Shown here: one piece after another, positions 1 to 8,579 of the stretch
Numbering within the stretch: the first letter of the stretch is position 1
Layout of the letters: every line of letters begins with the position of its first letter
Origin: Flavobacterium lacisediminis
GTDB lineage: Bacteria; Bacteroidota; Bacteroidia; Flavobacteriales; Flavobacteriaceae
DNA length: 64,000 nucleotides
Reading direction: 5' to 3'
Assembly: GCF_025909975.1 (NCBI RefSeq)
Contig: NZ_JAPCIO010000004.1
Location: 207,131-271,130, forward strand
Notes under the pieces: generated by a model
What the model saw: the letters and a program-made list of their open reading frames with translations, nothing else
What the model was told of the DNA's origin: nothing
The model's database searches: none
Made by a program: the position numbers and the translations under genes

Positions 1-798
1 ACCTTTTCCGCCATAAGTATCTACGATAATTTTTCTTCCAGTTAAACCAGTATCTCCGTGAGGTCCTCCAATTACGAATTTTCCTGTTGGGTTAATGTGG
101 TATTTAATAGCATCATTAAATAAATGAGCGTATTGAGGATTTTTAGCGATTACTCTTGGAATCAAAATTTCAATAATGTCTTTTTTGATTTTCGCTAACA
201 TTGTTGGTTCATCAGCAAAATCATCGTGTTGAGTTGAAACTACAATAGCATCAATACGAACAGGCTTGTTATCATCAGAATATTCTAAAGTAACTTGAGA
301 TTTAGCGTCTGGACGTAAATAAGTGATTTCGTTGTTTTCTCTTCTTAAATCTGCTAAATCTTGTAATAATTGATGAGATAATTTCAAAGCTAACGGCATG
401 AACTCAGCAGTTTCATTTGTAGCATAACCAAACATCATTCCTTGGTCACCAGCGCCTTGCTCTTCTTTACTTGCTCTGTCAACTCCTTGATTAATATCGG
501 CAGATTGTTCGTGAATAGCAGATAAAACTCCACAAGAATTTGCTTCGAACATATATTCGCTTTTCGTGTAACCAATTTTCTTGATTACATCTCTTGCGAT
601 AGTTTGTACATCTAAATAAGTGTTTGATTTTACTTCTCCAGCTAAAATTACCTGACCTGTTGTAACTAATGTTTCACAAGCTACTTTTGACTCAGGGTCA
701 AATGCTAAAAAGTTATCAATTAATGCGTCTGAAATTTGATCCGCAACTTTGTCAGGATGTCCTTCACTCACTGATTCTGACGTAAATAAATAAGCCAT
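1..798 (-). CDS. metK: S-adenosylmethionine synthetase (MetK), 3' end cut by window edge
   Basis: Makes SAM from methionine and ATP. Only the first 266 codons lie in the window; the frame is still open at base 1. The N-terminus reads [20 protein letters not shown], which holds the conserved GHPDK methionine/ATP-binding motif of the family. Reading continues in frame through the family core to a [15 protein letters not shown] segment at the window edge. The family is normally about 400-420 residues, so roughly one third is missing. The ATG at 798 is the only sensible start. Upstream on the same strand lies a SAM-II-like riboswitch and a good promoter, consistent with feedback control by its own product. 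It is divergent from the cysteine operon. Confidence 0.97.
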   Translation of the reverse strand, partial: MAYLFTSESVSEGHPDKVADQISDALIDNFLAFDPESKVACETLVTTGQVILAGEVKSNTYLDVQTIARDVIKKIGYTKSEYMFEANSCGVLSAIHEQSADINQGVDRASKEEQGAGDQGMMFGYATNETAEFMPLALKLSHQLLQDLADLRRENNEITYLRPDAKSQVTLEYSDDNKPVRIDAIVVSTQHDDFADEPTMLAKIKKDIIEILIPRVIAKNPQYAHLFNDAIKYHINPTGKFVIGGPHGDTGLTGRKIIVDTYGGKG

Positions 799-802
799 AA
801 TA

Positions 803-836
803 AATTATTTTTAAAATTTAGCGAGGAAAAATAATT
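803..836 (-). promoter_or_regulatory. Hairpin sequestering the metK translation start (putative SAM-II expression platform)
   Basis: The arms 803-812 and 827-836 are perfect 10 bp inverted repeats (AATTATTTTT / AAAAATAATT) separated by 14 bases. The 3' arm on the transcript lies directly before the metK ATG. The 5' arm of this hairpin overlaps a segment (823-832) that is instead perfectly complementary over 10 bases to the riboswitch P1 5' arm region (905-914). The two pairings are mutually exclusive. The inferred switch: SAM-stabilised P1 frees the segment to close the hairpin over the start region; without SAM the P1 arm takes it away. Confidence 0.55.
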
Positions 837-863
837 GCAGAGATTGCGTAAAGGAGTAGTAAT

Positions 864-917
864 ACTGCTTTAGCATTTTTTTAATGAGGTTGCAATCAGT
901 TCAAATTTTTCCTCTTT
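864..917 (-). ncRNA. SAM-II-type riboswitch upstream of metK
   Basis: Read on the minus strand, the leader has the ordered SAM-II core elements as I recall them: a P1 5' arm GAGG (914-911), AUUUG, AUUGCAACCUC (containing the P1 3' arm CCUC), UUAAA, then GCUAAAGC, with ACUG in the P1 loop able to pair with CAGU (867-864) to form the pseudoknot. It sits inside the metK leader, between the inferred start of transcription and the ATG. The class is known from alphaproteobacteria and Bacteroidetes in front of methionine/SAM genes. Assignment rests on motif order and pairing by eye; a covariance-model search was not possible. Confidence 0.8.
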
Positions 918-928
918 GTTTTCGTTTG

Positions 929-958
929 CAAATGTATGAAATGAAATTGAATTCCAAA
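929..958 (-). promoter_or_regulatory. metK promoter
   Basis: On the minus strand TTTG (958-955), an 18 base spacer, and TACATTTG (936-929) match the Bacteroidetes -33/-7 consensus. Transcription would begin about 10 bases before the riboswitch. Confidence 0.7.
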
Positions 959-1016
959 TAGTTGTTCACTTTTTTTTATAGTTTATTAATTGAAGAATTA
1001 TGAAACCGTCTTTTTT

Positions 1017-1065
1017 ATAGATTATTTTTCCATTAATAATTCATTTTTAATGAAAATAAATCTAT
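1017..1065. promoter_or_regulatory. Inverted repeat upstream of the cysteine operon, possible operator
   Basis: ATAGATTATTTTTC at 1017-1030 faces GAAAATAAATCTAT at 1052-1065 (imperfect inverted repeat, 21 base gap). The same half-site recurs in front of metY and metH. It lies in the 513 base gap between metK and cysH; apart from this and the leader elements listed separately I see nothing coding in that gap. Confidence 0.35.
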
Positions 1066-1090
1066 TTTATTTATTTTAAACCACAAAATT

Positions 1091-1141
1091 TAGAAAAATA
1101 ATCTATTTATTTTTTTATTGTAGAAAATAAATCTAATTTTG
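1091..1141 (+). promoter_or_regulatory. cys operon promoter with two TAGA-N7-TCTA sites
   Basis: The -7 box TAATTTTG is at 1134-1141 and fits TAnnTTTG exactly; no clean -33 TTG is present at the usual distance. Two 15 bp near-palindromes TAGA-N7-TCTA lie at 1091-1105 and 1121-1135, exactly 30 bp apart (about three helical turns), the second one touching the -7 box. Both are repeated in the metY promoter. This suggests control by a dimeric DNA-binding protein, identity unknown. Confidence 0.6.
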
Positions 1142-1166
1142 CCCTGTCAAATTAAAAGAAATAGAA

Positions 1167-1235
1167 ATGAACTTTACAATGTGCAATATGTGTATGATGA
1201 TGTGGAATAATCCGCAGAGGAAACCTATTGCATAA
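1167..1235 (+). CDS. Met/Cys-rich leader peptide, copy 1 (22 aa)
   Basis: The peptide begins MNFTMCNMCMMMW and continues NNPQRKPIA before a TAA stop: six Met (including the start) and two Cys among the first 12 residues, then Trp. It directly precedes an intrinsic terminator before cysH. Bases 1215-1220 (CAGAGG), within the codons, can pair with the terminator 5' arm. Slow decoding of Met or Cys codons would hold the ribosome before this segment and let the antiterminator form; completion to the stop would cover it and allow termination. An identical peptide precedes metY. Confidence 0.8.
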   Translation: MNFTMCNMCMMMWNNPQRKPIA

Positions 1236-1288
1236 TTTTAAAAGTAAATTAATTCAATATAACCTCTGTCGAAAGCAGAGGTTTTTTT
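1215..1288 (+). terminator. Attenuator (terminator and alternative antiterminator) before cysH
   Basis: Terminator: AACCTCTG (1261-1268), loop with a GAAA core, CAGAGGTT (1276-1283), then seven T. Antiterminator: CAGAGG (1215-1220) with CCTCTG (1263-1268), extended by TATTG (1226-1230) with CAATA (1255-1259). The two structures compete for 1263-1268. Confidence 0.8.
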
Positions 1289-1315
1289 ATGTCTAATCTC
1301 AAAATAAATTTATGA
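1289..1315 (+). other. 8-codon mini-ORF overlapping the cysH start
   Basis: ATG at 1289 gives MSNLKINL and its TGA stop overlaps the cysH ATG (ATGA). This could couple translation into cysH, but it is short enough to be chance. Confidence 0.25.
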
Positions 1316-2007
1316 ATACAAAGCTTATACAGTTTTTAGAAACCACTAATAATCTAGAGCTTGAACTTGATTTTTTAGCTAACAATTTTAATGAAAAGAT
1401 AGTTTTTTCGACCAGTTTTGGGATAGAAGATCAAGTAATATCGCATGAAATTTTTTCTCAAAATTTAAACAATATAGAAGTATTTACATTAGACACGGGA
1501 CGATTTTTTGCGGAAACCTATGCGGTTTGGGATAAAACATTACTTCAATACAATAAAAAAATAAAAGCCTATTATCCCAATACTGAAAAAGTAGAAAAAT
1601 ACGTAAATGAAAATGGAATTAATGCCTTTTATAATACTATAGAATTAAGAAAAGAGTGTTGTTTTATTAGAAAAGTAGCGCCGTTGGGAAGAGCTTTAAA
1701 AGGCGCTAAGATTTGGATCACAGGTTTACGAGCAGAACAATCGGAAAATAGAAATACTTTAAAAAAAATAGAATGGGATGAAGAAAGGCAGTTGTACAAA
1801 TACAATCCATTACTCAATTGGTCAACAGAAGATGTGGTAACGTATTTAAAAAAATTTGGAGTTCCATACAACACGCTTCACGATGAAAACTTTGTAAGTA
1901 TTGGTTGTGCTCCATGTACCAGAGCTTTAAAACCAGGGGAAGATTTTAGAGCAGGACGTTGGTGGTGGGAAGATAAAACAAAAAAAGAATGCGGCTTACA
2001 CAGATAA
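1312..2007 (+). CDS. cysH: Phosphoadenylyl/adenylyl-sulfate reductase
   Basis: Reduces activated sulfate to sulfite with thioredoxin. The 231 residue protein has Cys116-Cys117 (ECCFIRKVAP) and Cys199-x2-Cys202 (CAPC), the four ligands of the [4Fe-4S] cluster typical of the APS-reducing branch, and the C-terminal ECGLHR with the catalytic Cys227. The cluster and the absence of an APS kinase (cysC) in this operon both suggest that APS rather than PAPS is the substrate; that is inference. First gene of the sulfate assimilation operon, 24 bases before cysD, under the Met/Cys leader attenuator. Confidence 0.95.
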   Translation: MNTKLIQFLETTNNLELELDFLANNFNEKIVFSTSFGIEDQVISHEIFSQNLNNIEVFTLDTGRFFAETYAVWDKTLLQYNKKIKAYYPNTEKVEKYVNENGINAFYNTIELRKECCFIRKVAPLGRALKGAKIWITGLRAEQSENRNTLKKIEWDEERQLYKYNPLLNWSTEDVVTYLKKFGVPYNTLHDENFVSIGCAPCTRALKPGEDFRAGRWWWEDKTKKECGLHR

Positions 2008-2030
2008 ATTACTAACCGAAAAATAATAAA

Positions 2031-2936
2031 ATGGCAATAACAAATCAATATTTAGAACAATTAGAAAACGAAGCGATTTATATACTTAGAGAAACTGCGG
2101 CGCAATTTGAAAAACCAGCATTACTGTTTTCTGGAGGTAAAGATTCCATTGTATTGGTGCACTTAGCATTAAAAGCATTTCGACCAGGAAAATTTCCGTT
2201 TCCTTTAGTGCATATTGATACCGGACATAATTTTCCTGAAGCGATTGAATTTAGAGATTACTTAGCAAATAAAATTGGTGAAAAACTAATTGTTGCTTCG
2301 GTAGAAGATAGTATTAAAAAATACAATTTGCAAGAAACGGCAGGTCGTTTTCCATCGAGAAATGCATTACAAACCTATGCTCTTTTGGATGCCATTGAAG
2401 AAAATCAATTTGATGCATGTATTGGTGGAGCAAGAAGAGATGAAGAAAAAGCAAGAGCCAAAGAACGTATTTTTTCGGTTAGGGATGATTTTGGACAATG
2501 GGATCCAAAATTACAGCGCCCCGAATTATGGGATATTTTAAACGGAAAAGTGCAAAAAGGGCATAATGTTCGGGTTTTTCCAATAAGTAATTGGACCGAA
2601 TTAGATGTTTGGAATTACATTCAAAAATATAACATTGAATTACCAAGTCTATACTTTGCACATGATAGAGAATGTATTGTTCATCAAGATAAATTGGTAG
2701 CAACATCCAAATTTATTCAACCTTTAGAAGATGATGAGGTGGTGATTGAAAAAGTACGATATAGAACCGTTGGTGATATGACTTGTACGGCAGCAGTACC
2801 TTCTGAAGCAGCAACTATTCAAGACATTATTGATGATATCATTCAAACCAGAATAAGTGAAAGAGGACAAACTCGTTTAGATGATCAACTCTCAGAAGCA
2901 GCTATGGAAGACAGAAAAAAACAAGGATATTTTTAA
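2031..2936 (+). CDS. cysD: Sulfate adenylyltransferase subunit 2
   Basis: Catalytic subunit of the heterodimeric ATP sulfurylase; adenylates sulfate to APS using energy from CysN GTP hydrolysis. The 301 residue protein has the PP-loop SGGKDS at 34-39, and the family ending with TRISERGQTRLDDQ and a C-terminal KKQGYF. Length and ends match full-length family members. It lies between cysH and cysN with gaps of 23 and 18 bases, so co-transcription is expected. Confidence 0.96.
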   Translation: MAITNQYLEQLENEAIYILRETAAQFEKPALLFSGGKDSIVLVHLALKAFRPGKFPFPLVHIDTGHNFPEAIEFRDYLANKIGEKLIVASVEDSIKKYNLQETAGRFPSRNALQTYALLDAIEENQFDACIGGARRDEEKARAKERIFSVRDDFGQWDPKLQRPELWDILNGKVQKGHNVRVFPISNWTELDVWNYIQKYNIELPSLYFAHDRECIVHQDKLVATSKFIQPLEDDEVVIEKVRYRTVGDMTCTAAVPSEAATIQDIIDDIIQTRISERGQTRLDDQLSEAAMEDRKKQGYF

Positions 2937-2954
2937 ACTTGAAACAAAAAGCAA

Positions 2955-4193
2955 ATGAACACATTAAGATTTATAACAGCAGGAAATGTAGACGATGGCA
3001 AAAGTACTTTAATCGGACGTCTTTTATATGATTCTGATAGTATTCATACGGATCAATTAGGGGTTTTACAAAAACAAACGAAACAAGAAGGTGTTGATAT
3101 CGATTTGTCATTAATTACCGATGGACTTCGTGCCGAACGTGAACAAGGGATTACAATTGACGTGGCTTACAAATACTTTTCTACTAAAAAGAGAAAATTC
3201 ATTATAGCGGATGCTCCAGGACATGAACAATACACACGAAATATGATTACGGGAGCTTCCAATTCTGATTTGATTATTATTCTTGTCGACGCCAGAAAAG
3301 GGATTACAGAACAAACCAAGCGACATGCAAGTATTGGCTCGTTAATGGGACTTAAAAAAGTAATTATTGCAGTGAATAAAATTGATTTACTAAACTACTC
3401 TGAAGCGGTTTTCAATCAAATTAAAGCTGATTTTGAGGCCATTAAATCAGAGTTAAATTATAACGAAATTAGTTACATACCAGTTAGTGCTTTGGTTGGG
3501 GATAATATCGTAACAAAATCTGAAAATACGCCTTGGTACCAAGGAAAAGCATTGTTAGAAACATTAGAAGATATAGAAGTTGAAACCACAGTGAATCTAG
3601 AATCTCGTTTTCAGGTGCAATGGGTCATTCGTCCAAAAGATGAAGTAAATCACGATTATCGAGGTTATGCCGGTTTAGTTTTAAGCGGAAGTTACAAAGT
3701 AGGTGATGAGATAACCATTTTACCCGCAAGAATAACAACTAAAATTGTAAAAATCGAAAACAATTTAGAAACAATCGATGTAGCAAAAGCAGGAGATAAC
3801 GTGGTGTTGCATTTTGAGAATAATATTGATGTCAGCCGAGGTGATACAATTGTATTATCAAATCAATTACCAACTGAATCCAATCAAATTAATACTTGGA
3901 TTTCTTGGTTAGATAATGCCCAACTTCAATTAGGGAAAACCTATTTGCTACAGCATCGATTTAAAAATGTAAGAGTAAAAATTCAATCGATTAATCAAAA
4001 ATGGAATATTAATGAATGGCAATTTACACCAACAGAAGAAATCAAATTAAACGATATTGCTCAGATAACTTTAAAAACTAATCAACCCTTGTTTTTTGAT
4101 CCTTTTGATAAAAATGCAAAATCTGGAAATGCTATTCTAATTGATGAAACCACATTTAATACGGTAGGCGCTTTAATGTTTTTAGAAAATTAA
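2955..4193 (+). CDS. cysN: Sulfate adenylyltransferase subunit 1 (GTPase)
   Basis: Regulatory GTPase subunit of ATP sulfurylase, related to EF-Tu/EF-1A. G1 motif GNVDDGKST at 10-18, G3 DAPGHEQ near 90, G4 NKID near 142, followed by translation-factor beta-barrel domains. At 412 residues it ends after the barrels, so there is no C-terminal CysC (APS kinase) fusion as found in some CysNC proteins. This fits the APS-reductase type CysH at the start of the operon. Confidence 0.96.
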   Translation: MNTLRFITAGNVDDGKSTLIGRLLYDSDSIHTDQLGVLQKQTKQEGVDIDLSLITDGLRAEREQGITIDVAYKYFSTKKRKFIIADAPGHEQYTRNMITGASNSDLIIILVDARKGITEQTKRHASIGSLMGLKKVIIAVNKIDLLNYSEAVFNQIKADFEAIKSELNYNEISYIPVSALVGDNIVTKSENTPWYQGKALLETLEDIEVETTVNLESRFQVQWVIRPKDEVNHDYRGYAGLVLSGSYKVGDEITILPARITTKIVKIENNLETIDVAKAGDNVVLHFENNIDVSRGDTIVLSNQLPTESNQINTWISWLDNAQLQLGKTYLLQHRFKNVRVKIQSINQKWNINEWQFTPTEEIKLNDIAQITLKTNQPLFFDPFDKNAKSGNAILIDETTFNTVGALMFLEN

Positions 4194-4200
4194 AAAGAAT

Positions 4201-5028
4201 ATGAATCAATCCAATTTCAATAGCGAACTGTTATTCCAAAGAAATTTAAAAGAAAAGCGAAACTTTCTTGATAAAACCAAAGCAGAAAATTGGTTGCAAA
4301 ATCTATTTGCATGGTTGTTTTGCACTCAAGAAGAATGTTTGGACTATGATTCGTTTCAAGAAAAGGAATTGATTTTAAGAAATGAGTTACAAATATTGTT
4401 AAAGCAATCAGAAGTTGTTTCGGAAATAGATTTTACAACCAGTTTTTTCGAGAGTTTAGTTGCAATTCATTCCGATTTGTTGTCTGATTTAGAAGCTATT
4501 TTAGATTTTGATCCAGCTGCAAAATCAAGAGCCGAAGTGCTTCTAGCTTATCCTGGTTTTTTTGCCATTTTCGTTTATCGAATTGCAAATTATTTATGGG
4601 TGCATAAAGTGAATATTTTGCCAAGAGTACTTTCAGAATTGGCACACAGTAAAACAGGTATTGATATTCATCCTGGAGCCAATATTGGAAAGAGTTTCTT
4701 TATCGATCATGGAACTGGAATTGTAATTGGTGAGACAGCAAAAATAGGAAGCAATGTTAAAATTTATCAAGGTGTAACGCTTGGAGCATTAAGTGTTAGT
4801 AAAGAGAAAGCAAAAGAAAAAAGACATCCTACGATTGAAGATGATGTAATAATTTATGCCAATGCCACAATTTTAGGAGGAAATACAACTATTGGAAAAG
4901 GAGCTATAATTGGCGGAAATGTATGGATAACCGAATCCATTCCTGCACAATCGCTAGTGTATCATAAAAGCGAAATCATCGTGAAAACAAAAATAGAGTA
5001 CAACAACATTATCGATTTTAGTATTTAA
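4201..5028 (+). CDS. cysE: Serine O-acetyltransferase
   Basis: Acetylates serine with acetyl-CoA to give O-acetylserine. The 275 residue protein has a helical N-terminal half and, from about residue 150, left-handed beta-helix hexapeptide repeats ([21 protein letters not shown] region with the conserved IDHGTG histidine, then [11 protein letters not shown]). It begins 7 bases after cysN and is followed directly by cysteine synthase, its usual partner in the cysteine synthase complex. The symbol epsC is also used for this branch. Confidence 0.93.
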   Translation: MNQSNFNSELLFQRNLKEKRNFLDKTKAENWLQNLFAWLFCTQEECLDYDSFQEKELILRNELQILLKQSEVVSEIDFTTSFFESLVAIHSDLLSDLEAILDFDPAAKSRAEVLLAYPGFFAIFVYRIANYLWVHKVNILPRVLSELAHSKTGIDIHPGANIGKSFFIDHGTGIVIGETAKIGSNVKIYQGVTLGALSVSKEKAKEKRHPTIEDDVIIYANATILGGNTTIGKGAIIGGNVWITESIPAQSLVYHKSEIIVKTKIEYNNIIDFSI

Positions 5029-5047
5029 AAAAATAAAACTTAGTAAG

Positions 5048-5959
5048 ATGAAAGTAAATAATATCTTAGAAACCATTGGAAATACGCCAGTTGTAAAAAT
5101 AAATAAGCTTTTCGGAGCTAATAAAAATGTATTTATAAAATTAGAACGCACGAATCCAGGAAACAGTATAAAAGATAGAATTGCCTTAGCAATGATTGAA
5201 GATGCTGAATCAAAAGGATTACTAAATTCAAATAGCGTGATTATTGAACCAACTTCTGGAAACACCGGAATTGGATTGGCATTAGTAGCAGCTGTGAAAG
5301 GCTATAAAGTAATTTTAGTAATGCCAGAATCGATGAGTGTAGAACGTAGAAAATTAATGGAAATTTACGGTGCCGAATTCGATTTAACACCTCGTGAAAA
5401 AGGTATGAAAGGTGCCATTGAAAGAGCTGCTGAATTAGTTTCTCAAACACCAAATGCATGGTCGCCTTCACAGTTTAAAAACCCAGCAAATGTTGAAGTA
5501 CATCAAAAAACAACTGCTCAAGAAATTTTAACTGATTTTCCAAATGGATTAGATTATATTATTACAGGTGTAGGAACAGGTGGACATATATCAGGAGTAG
5601 CTGCAGTTGTTAAGACTAAATTTCCAAATGTAAAAGTAATTGCAGTGGAGCCAGAATTATCACCGGTTTTGAGTGGAGGAAGTCCTTCGCCACATCCGCT
5701 TCAAGGAATTGGTGCTGGTTTTATTCCAGAAAATTATCACGAAAATTTAATCGATGAGGTGATTCAAGTTTCAAAAGATGAAGCCTTTGAATATACCAGA
5801 AATATTGCCAAACAAGAAGGGATTTTAGTAGGAATTTCAACGGGTGCTTCATTGGCAGCAGTAGCAAAAAAAGTAGCCTCATTACCTGATGATGCTGTAG
5901 TGTTAACCTTTAATTACGATACCGGAGAACGATATCTTTCCATAGAAGGATTGTTCTAA
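5048..5959 (+). CDS. cysM: O-acetylserine sulfhydrylase (cysteine synthase)
   Basis: PLP enzyme joining O-acetylserine and sulfide to cysteine. Lys42 in NSIKDR is the PLP Schiff-base lysine; TSGNTG near 68-73 binds the amino acid carboxylate and GTGGHISG holds the phosphate of PLP. At 303 residues it is full length. It could equally be named cysK; sequence alone does not separate the CysK and CysM subfamilies here, although position after the serine acetyltransferase supports the core cysteine role. Confidence 0.93.
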   Translation: MKVNNILETIGNTPVVKINKLFGANKNVFIKLERTNPGNSIKDRIALAMIEDAESKGLLNSNSVIIEPTSGNTGIGLALVAAVKGYKVILVMPESMSVERRKLMEIYGAEFDLTPREKGMKGAIERAAELVSQTPNAWSPSQFKNPANVEVHQKTTAQEILTDFPNGLDYIITGVGTGGHISGVAAVVKTKFPNVKVIAVEPELSPVLSGGSPSPHPLQGIGAGFIPENYHENLIDEVIQVSKDEAFEYTRNIAKQEGILVGISTGASLAAVAKKVASLPDDAVVLTFNYDTGERYLSIEGLF

Positions 5960-6040
5960 AAATCAGTAATTTATTGTAGAGATTTCACTCCGATTTAAAT
6001 ACGGAGCAGCCATTTCTATGCCTAATTTCAAAAAAATACA

Positions 6041-6859
6041 ATGATACAAATAGCAAAAAAAGGAAAGGTGATTTTAGCAGGAGCAGGTCCAGGGGATCCC
6101 GATTTAATAAGTCTGAAAGCACTAAAATATTTGCAAACAGCAGATGTAGTTTTAACCGATAGATTGGTTTCGCCTGAATTAATTGAAGAGTATGCGCGTA
6201 AAGATGCTGAAGTAATTTATGTTGGCAAACAATGTTCGAAAGGAATTTGGACACCTCAAAAAGATATTAACGAACTTATTGTTGAGTTTGCATTGCAAGA
6301 TAAACTAGTGTTAAGGTTAAAAGGAGGTGATGCTACTCTCTTTTCTAATGTATTAGATGAATTACATGCAGTAAAAAGCAATAATATTCCGTATGAAATT
6401 ATCCCGGGAATTTCAGCTGCTTTTGGTGCGGCTTCTTACACAGGAATTCCTTTAACAGCTAGAGGATATTCAAGAGGGGTGCGTTTTTTAACATTGTATG
6501 ATTTAAACGCTGTGAATCAAAATCAATGGCAAGATTGGGCAACAACTGAAGATACTTTGGTTTTTTATATGAGCGGTCAACGATTAGATGTGCTGACAAA
6601 ACAGCTTTTAAATTTCGGAATTGATACATCCAAAGGAATTGCTGTAGTGCAACAAGCGACCACTCCAAATCAAAAAACAAGTGTGTTTTCTTTTGAAGAA
6701 ATACAAAGTAAATCTTTACCAGAATTCGAATATGTTCCCACCTTATTAATCATCGGTAAAGTAGTGAATTTGCATCATGATTTTGCTTGGTTTGCCGAGA
6801 AAAATTCATCTGAATCCTATTTCGATAATCATAAAAATATTTACCAAAATGCTATCTGA
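6041..6859 (+). CDS. cobA: Uroporphyrinogen-III C-methyltransferase (SUMT)
   Basis: Uses two SAM to methylate uroporphyrinogen III to precorrin-2, the first step towards siroheme needed by sulfite reductase. The GAGPGDPDLIS motif at 14-24 and the RLKGGD segment are hallmarks of the family. At 272 residues it is a stand-alone SUMT; the dehydrogenase/ferrochelatase step is supplied by the fused protein at 10969. Its TGA overlaps the cysJ start by 11 bases, indicating translational coupling with the flavoprotein subunit. Confidence 0.95.
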   Translation: MIQIAKKGKVILAGAGPGDPDLISLKALKYLQTADVVLTDRLVSPELIEEYARKDAEVIYVGKQCSKGIWTPQKDINELIVEFALQDKLVLRLKGGDATLFSNVLDELHAVKSNNIPYEIIPGISAAFGAASYTGIPLTARGYSRGVRFLTLYDLNAVNQNQWQDWATTEDTLVFYMSGQRLDVLTKQLLNFGIDTSKGIAVVQQATTPNQKTSVFSFEEIQSKSLPEFEYVPTLLIIGKVVNLHHDFAWFAEKNSSESYFDNHKNIYQNAI

Positions 6860-8510
6860 AACTAAACTATCACTATTACAACAATTGGTGCAAAGTGCAT
6901 CAACAGAAGAAATTATTTGGACAAAAGGCTATTTAGCTGGGTTTTTAGATAAAAATCTGATTAAAAATGCGGTTCCAACTATTGAAAACCCAATAGCAGT
7001 TACTGTAAAACCATTAATTATTTACGGAACTGAAACAGGAAATTCTAAAAAAGTAGCTTCTAGTTTATTGGCGAATTTCAAAAAGAATAAAATTCAAGCT
7101 AAAGCGATTGATGTGTTCCAATTTGACATTAACAAACTTGAGAAAGAAACTCTAGTGTTGTTTGTGATGAGTACGCAAGGTGAAGGCGAATTTCCTCAGA
7201 ATGCCGTTGCGTTTTATGAGAATTTAAAAGCTACAAATGCGAATTTAAGCAAAGTTTCTTTTGCTGTTTTAGGACTTGGAGATTCTTCTTATCCGCTATT
7301 TTGTAATGCAGGAGTTTTGTTAGATGAAGTTCTGGTAGAGAAAGGAGCAAATCGTTTATTGCCCTTGGTAAAAGCGGATGTTGATTTTGCTGAAACGGTT
7401 TCAATTTGGGAATCAGATTTACAAAAAGTGCTTCAAAATTTTGGTTCAAATGTTACGAATGAAGTCAAACCAACAAGTTCAATAGTTTCTTCTGGTAAGA
7501 AAAATTATTTAGGAAAAATCAGTCATAAGATAGTATTGAATGATACAGGTTCTAACAAAGAAACCTATCATATTGAAATTGAATCGGATGACGAAATTAG
7601 TTATGAACCTGGCGATGCTTTGGGAATTGTTCCGAAAAATAAAGAAGAAGAAATTAAAGCAATTGCAATGTATTTTAATGAAGAAAATAATTCAATTCTT
7701 GCGGATAAAAATATTCGAGGTCTGTCTAAAAAATCACTAGAAGCTTTTTCAAAGTTGTTTGAAATTGAAATCAATGAAGAGAAAGCTAATTTGTTAGATG
7801 TGATTCATAAATACCAACCTAAAAAAGTAAAATTAGAAGAAGTAATTGCTTTGCTTTTGCCAATTGCCCCAAGATTGTATTCCATTTCTTCGTCTTCGGA
7901 AGCGCATGACGGACAAGTACATTTGACTGTAAATCTGAATAAATTTAAAGTAGATGAGGAAATAAAATCAGGTTTAGCATCAGAGTTTTTAGCCGATTTT
8001 CCTATAGATGAATCACTAGAATTCTACATTCATAAAAATCAAAATTTCCGACTACCAAGTGAAGAAACAGATATCATTATGATTGGACCAGGAACTGGAA
8101 TCGCACCTTTCAGAAGCTTCTTAGCAGAAAGAGATGTTACTGGCGCCGAAGGTAAAAACTGGTTGTTTTTTGGGGAACAACATTTTGTACTCGATTTTTA
8201 TTATCAAACCGAAATTCAAGAATGGCTAACCACAGGGGTGCTGACCAAATTAGATACAGCTTTTTCTCGTGACCAAGAACGCAAAATTTATGTACAAGAC
8301 AGAATTCGTGAAAAAGCAACTGAATTTAATTCTTGGTTAGAAAATGGAGCAAGTATTTATATCTGCGGTCAAAAAAATCCAATGAGTCAAGATGTGGAAC
8401 AAGCCATTGTTGACGTAATTGCTCAAGAGAGAAATATCTCAGAAGAACAAGCCAAACAAATTTTAGAAGACTTAGAAAATCAAGGAAAATATCAAAAAGA
8501 CGTGTATTAA
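6849..8510 (+). CDS. cysJ: NADPH-sulfite reductase flavoprotein (alpha subunit)
   Basis: Diflavin reductase that passes electrons from NADPH through FAD and FMN to CysI. With the ATG at 6849 the protein is 553 residues: a flavodoxin-like FMN domain beginning near IIYGTETGNSKK (about 57-68), an FAD domain with RLYSISSS, and an NADPH-binding domain with IGPGTGIAPFRSFLAER, ending in KYQKDVY as in CysJ. A longer open frame begins at 6777, but that would overlap cobA by 83 bases; MLSETKLS at 6849 looks like the family N-terminus. Confidence 0.94.
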   Translation: MLSETKLSLLQQLVQSASTEEIIWTKGYLAGFLDKNLIKNAVPTIENPIAVTVKPLIIYGTETGNSKKVASSLLANFKKNKIQAKAIDVFQFDINKLEKETLVLFVMSTQGEGEFPQNAVAFYENLKATNANLSKVSFAVLGLGDSSYPLFCNAGVLLDEVLVEKGANRLLPLVKADVDFAETVSIWESDLQKVLQNFGSNVTNEVKPTSSIVSSGKKNYLGKISHKIVLNDTGSNKETYHIEIESDDEISYEPGDALGIVPKNKEEEIKAIAMYFNEENNSILADKNIRGLSKKSLEAFSKLFEIEINEEKANLLDVIHKYQPKKVKLEEVIALLLPIAPRLYSISSSSEAHDGQVHLTVNLNKFKVDEEIKSGLASEFLADFPIDESLEFYIHKNQNFRLPSEETDIIMIGPGTGIAPFRSFLAERDVTGAEGKNWLFFGEQHFVLDFYYQTEIQEWLTTGVLTKLDTAFSRDQERKIYVQDRIREKATEFNSWLENGASIYICGQKNPMSQDVEQAIVDVIAQERNISEEQAKQILEDLENQGKYQKDVY

Positions 8511-8579
8511 ATAGCAATATGCTATAAGCTGTAAGCAATATGCCTAAAGCTTAATGCGTAATGCCTAAAGCAAAATAAA
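8511..8579 (+). repeat. Degenerate short repeats between cysJ and cysI
   Basis: GCAATATGC occurs twice and ATGCCTAAAGC occurs twice within 69 bases, with related AAGCT/AAGCTTAATGCG fragments between. No hairpin with a T-tract is evident, so it is probably a spacer that grew by slippage; an mRNA processing role is possible but unsupported. Confidence 0.5.

Larger units (their letters stand above)
1083..1288 (+). repeat. 206 bp direct repeat, copy 1 (promoter plus leader plus attenuator)
   Basis: Almost identical to 12491-12696. Differences are a short patch after the -7 box, one synonymous base in the leader peptide (AAT versus AAC) and one T in the terminator tail. The duplicated unit is a complete regulatory cassette: operator-like sites, promoter, leader peptide, antiterminator and terminator. 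Confidence 0.9.

Noticed and set aside
6777..6848. Upstream extension of cysJ
   Set aside because: It overlaps cobA by 83 bases and the added residues do not resemble the family; the ATG at 6849 gives the normal 11 base overlap.
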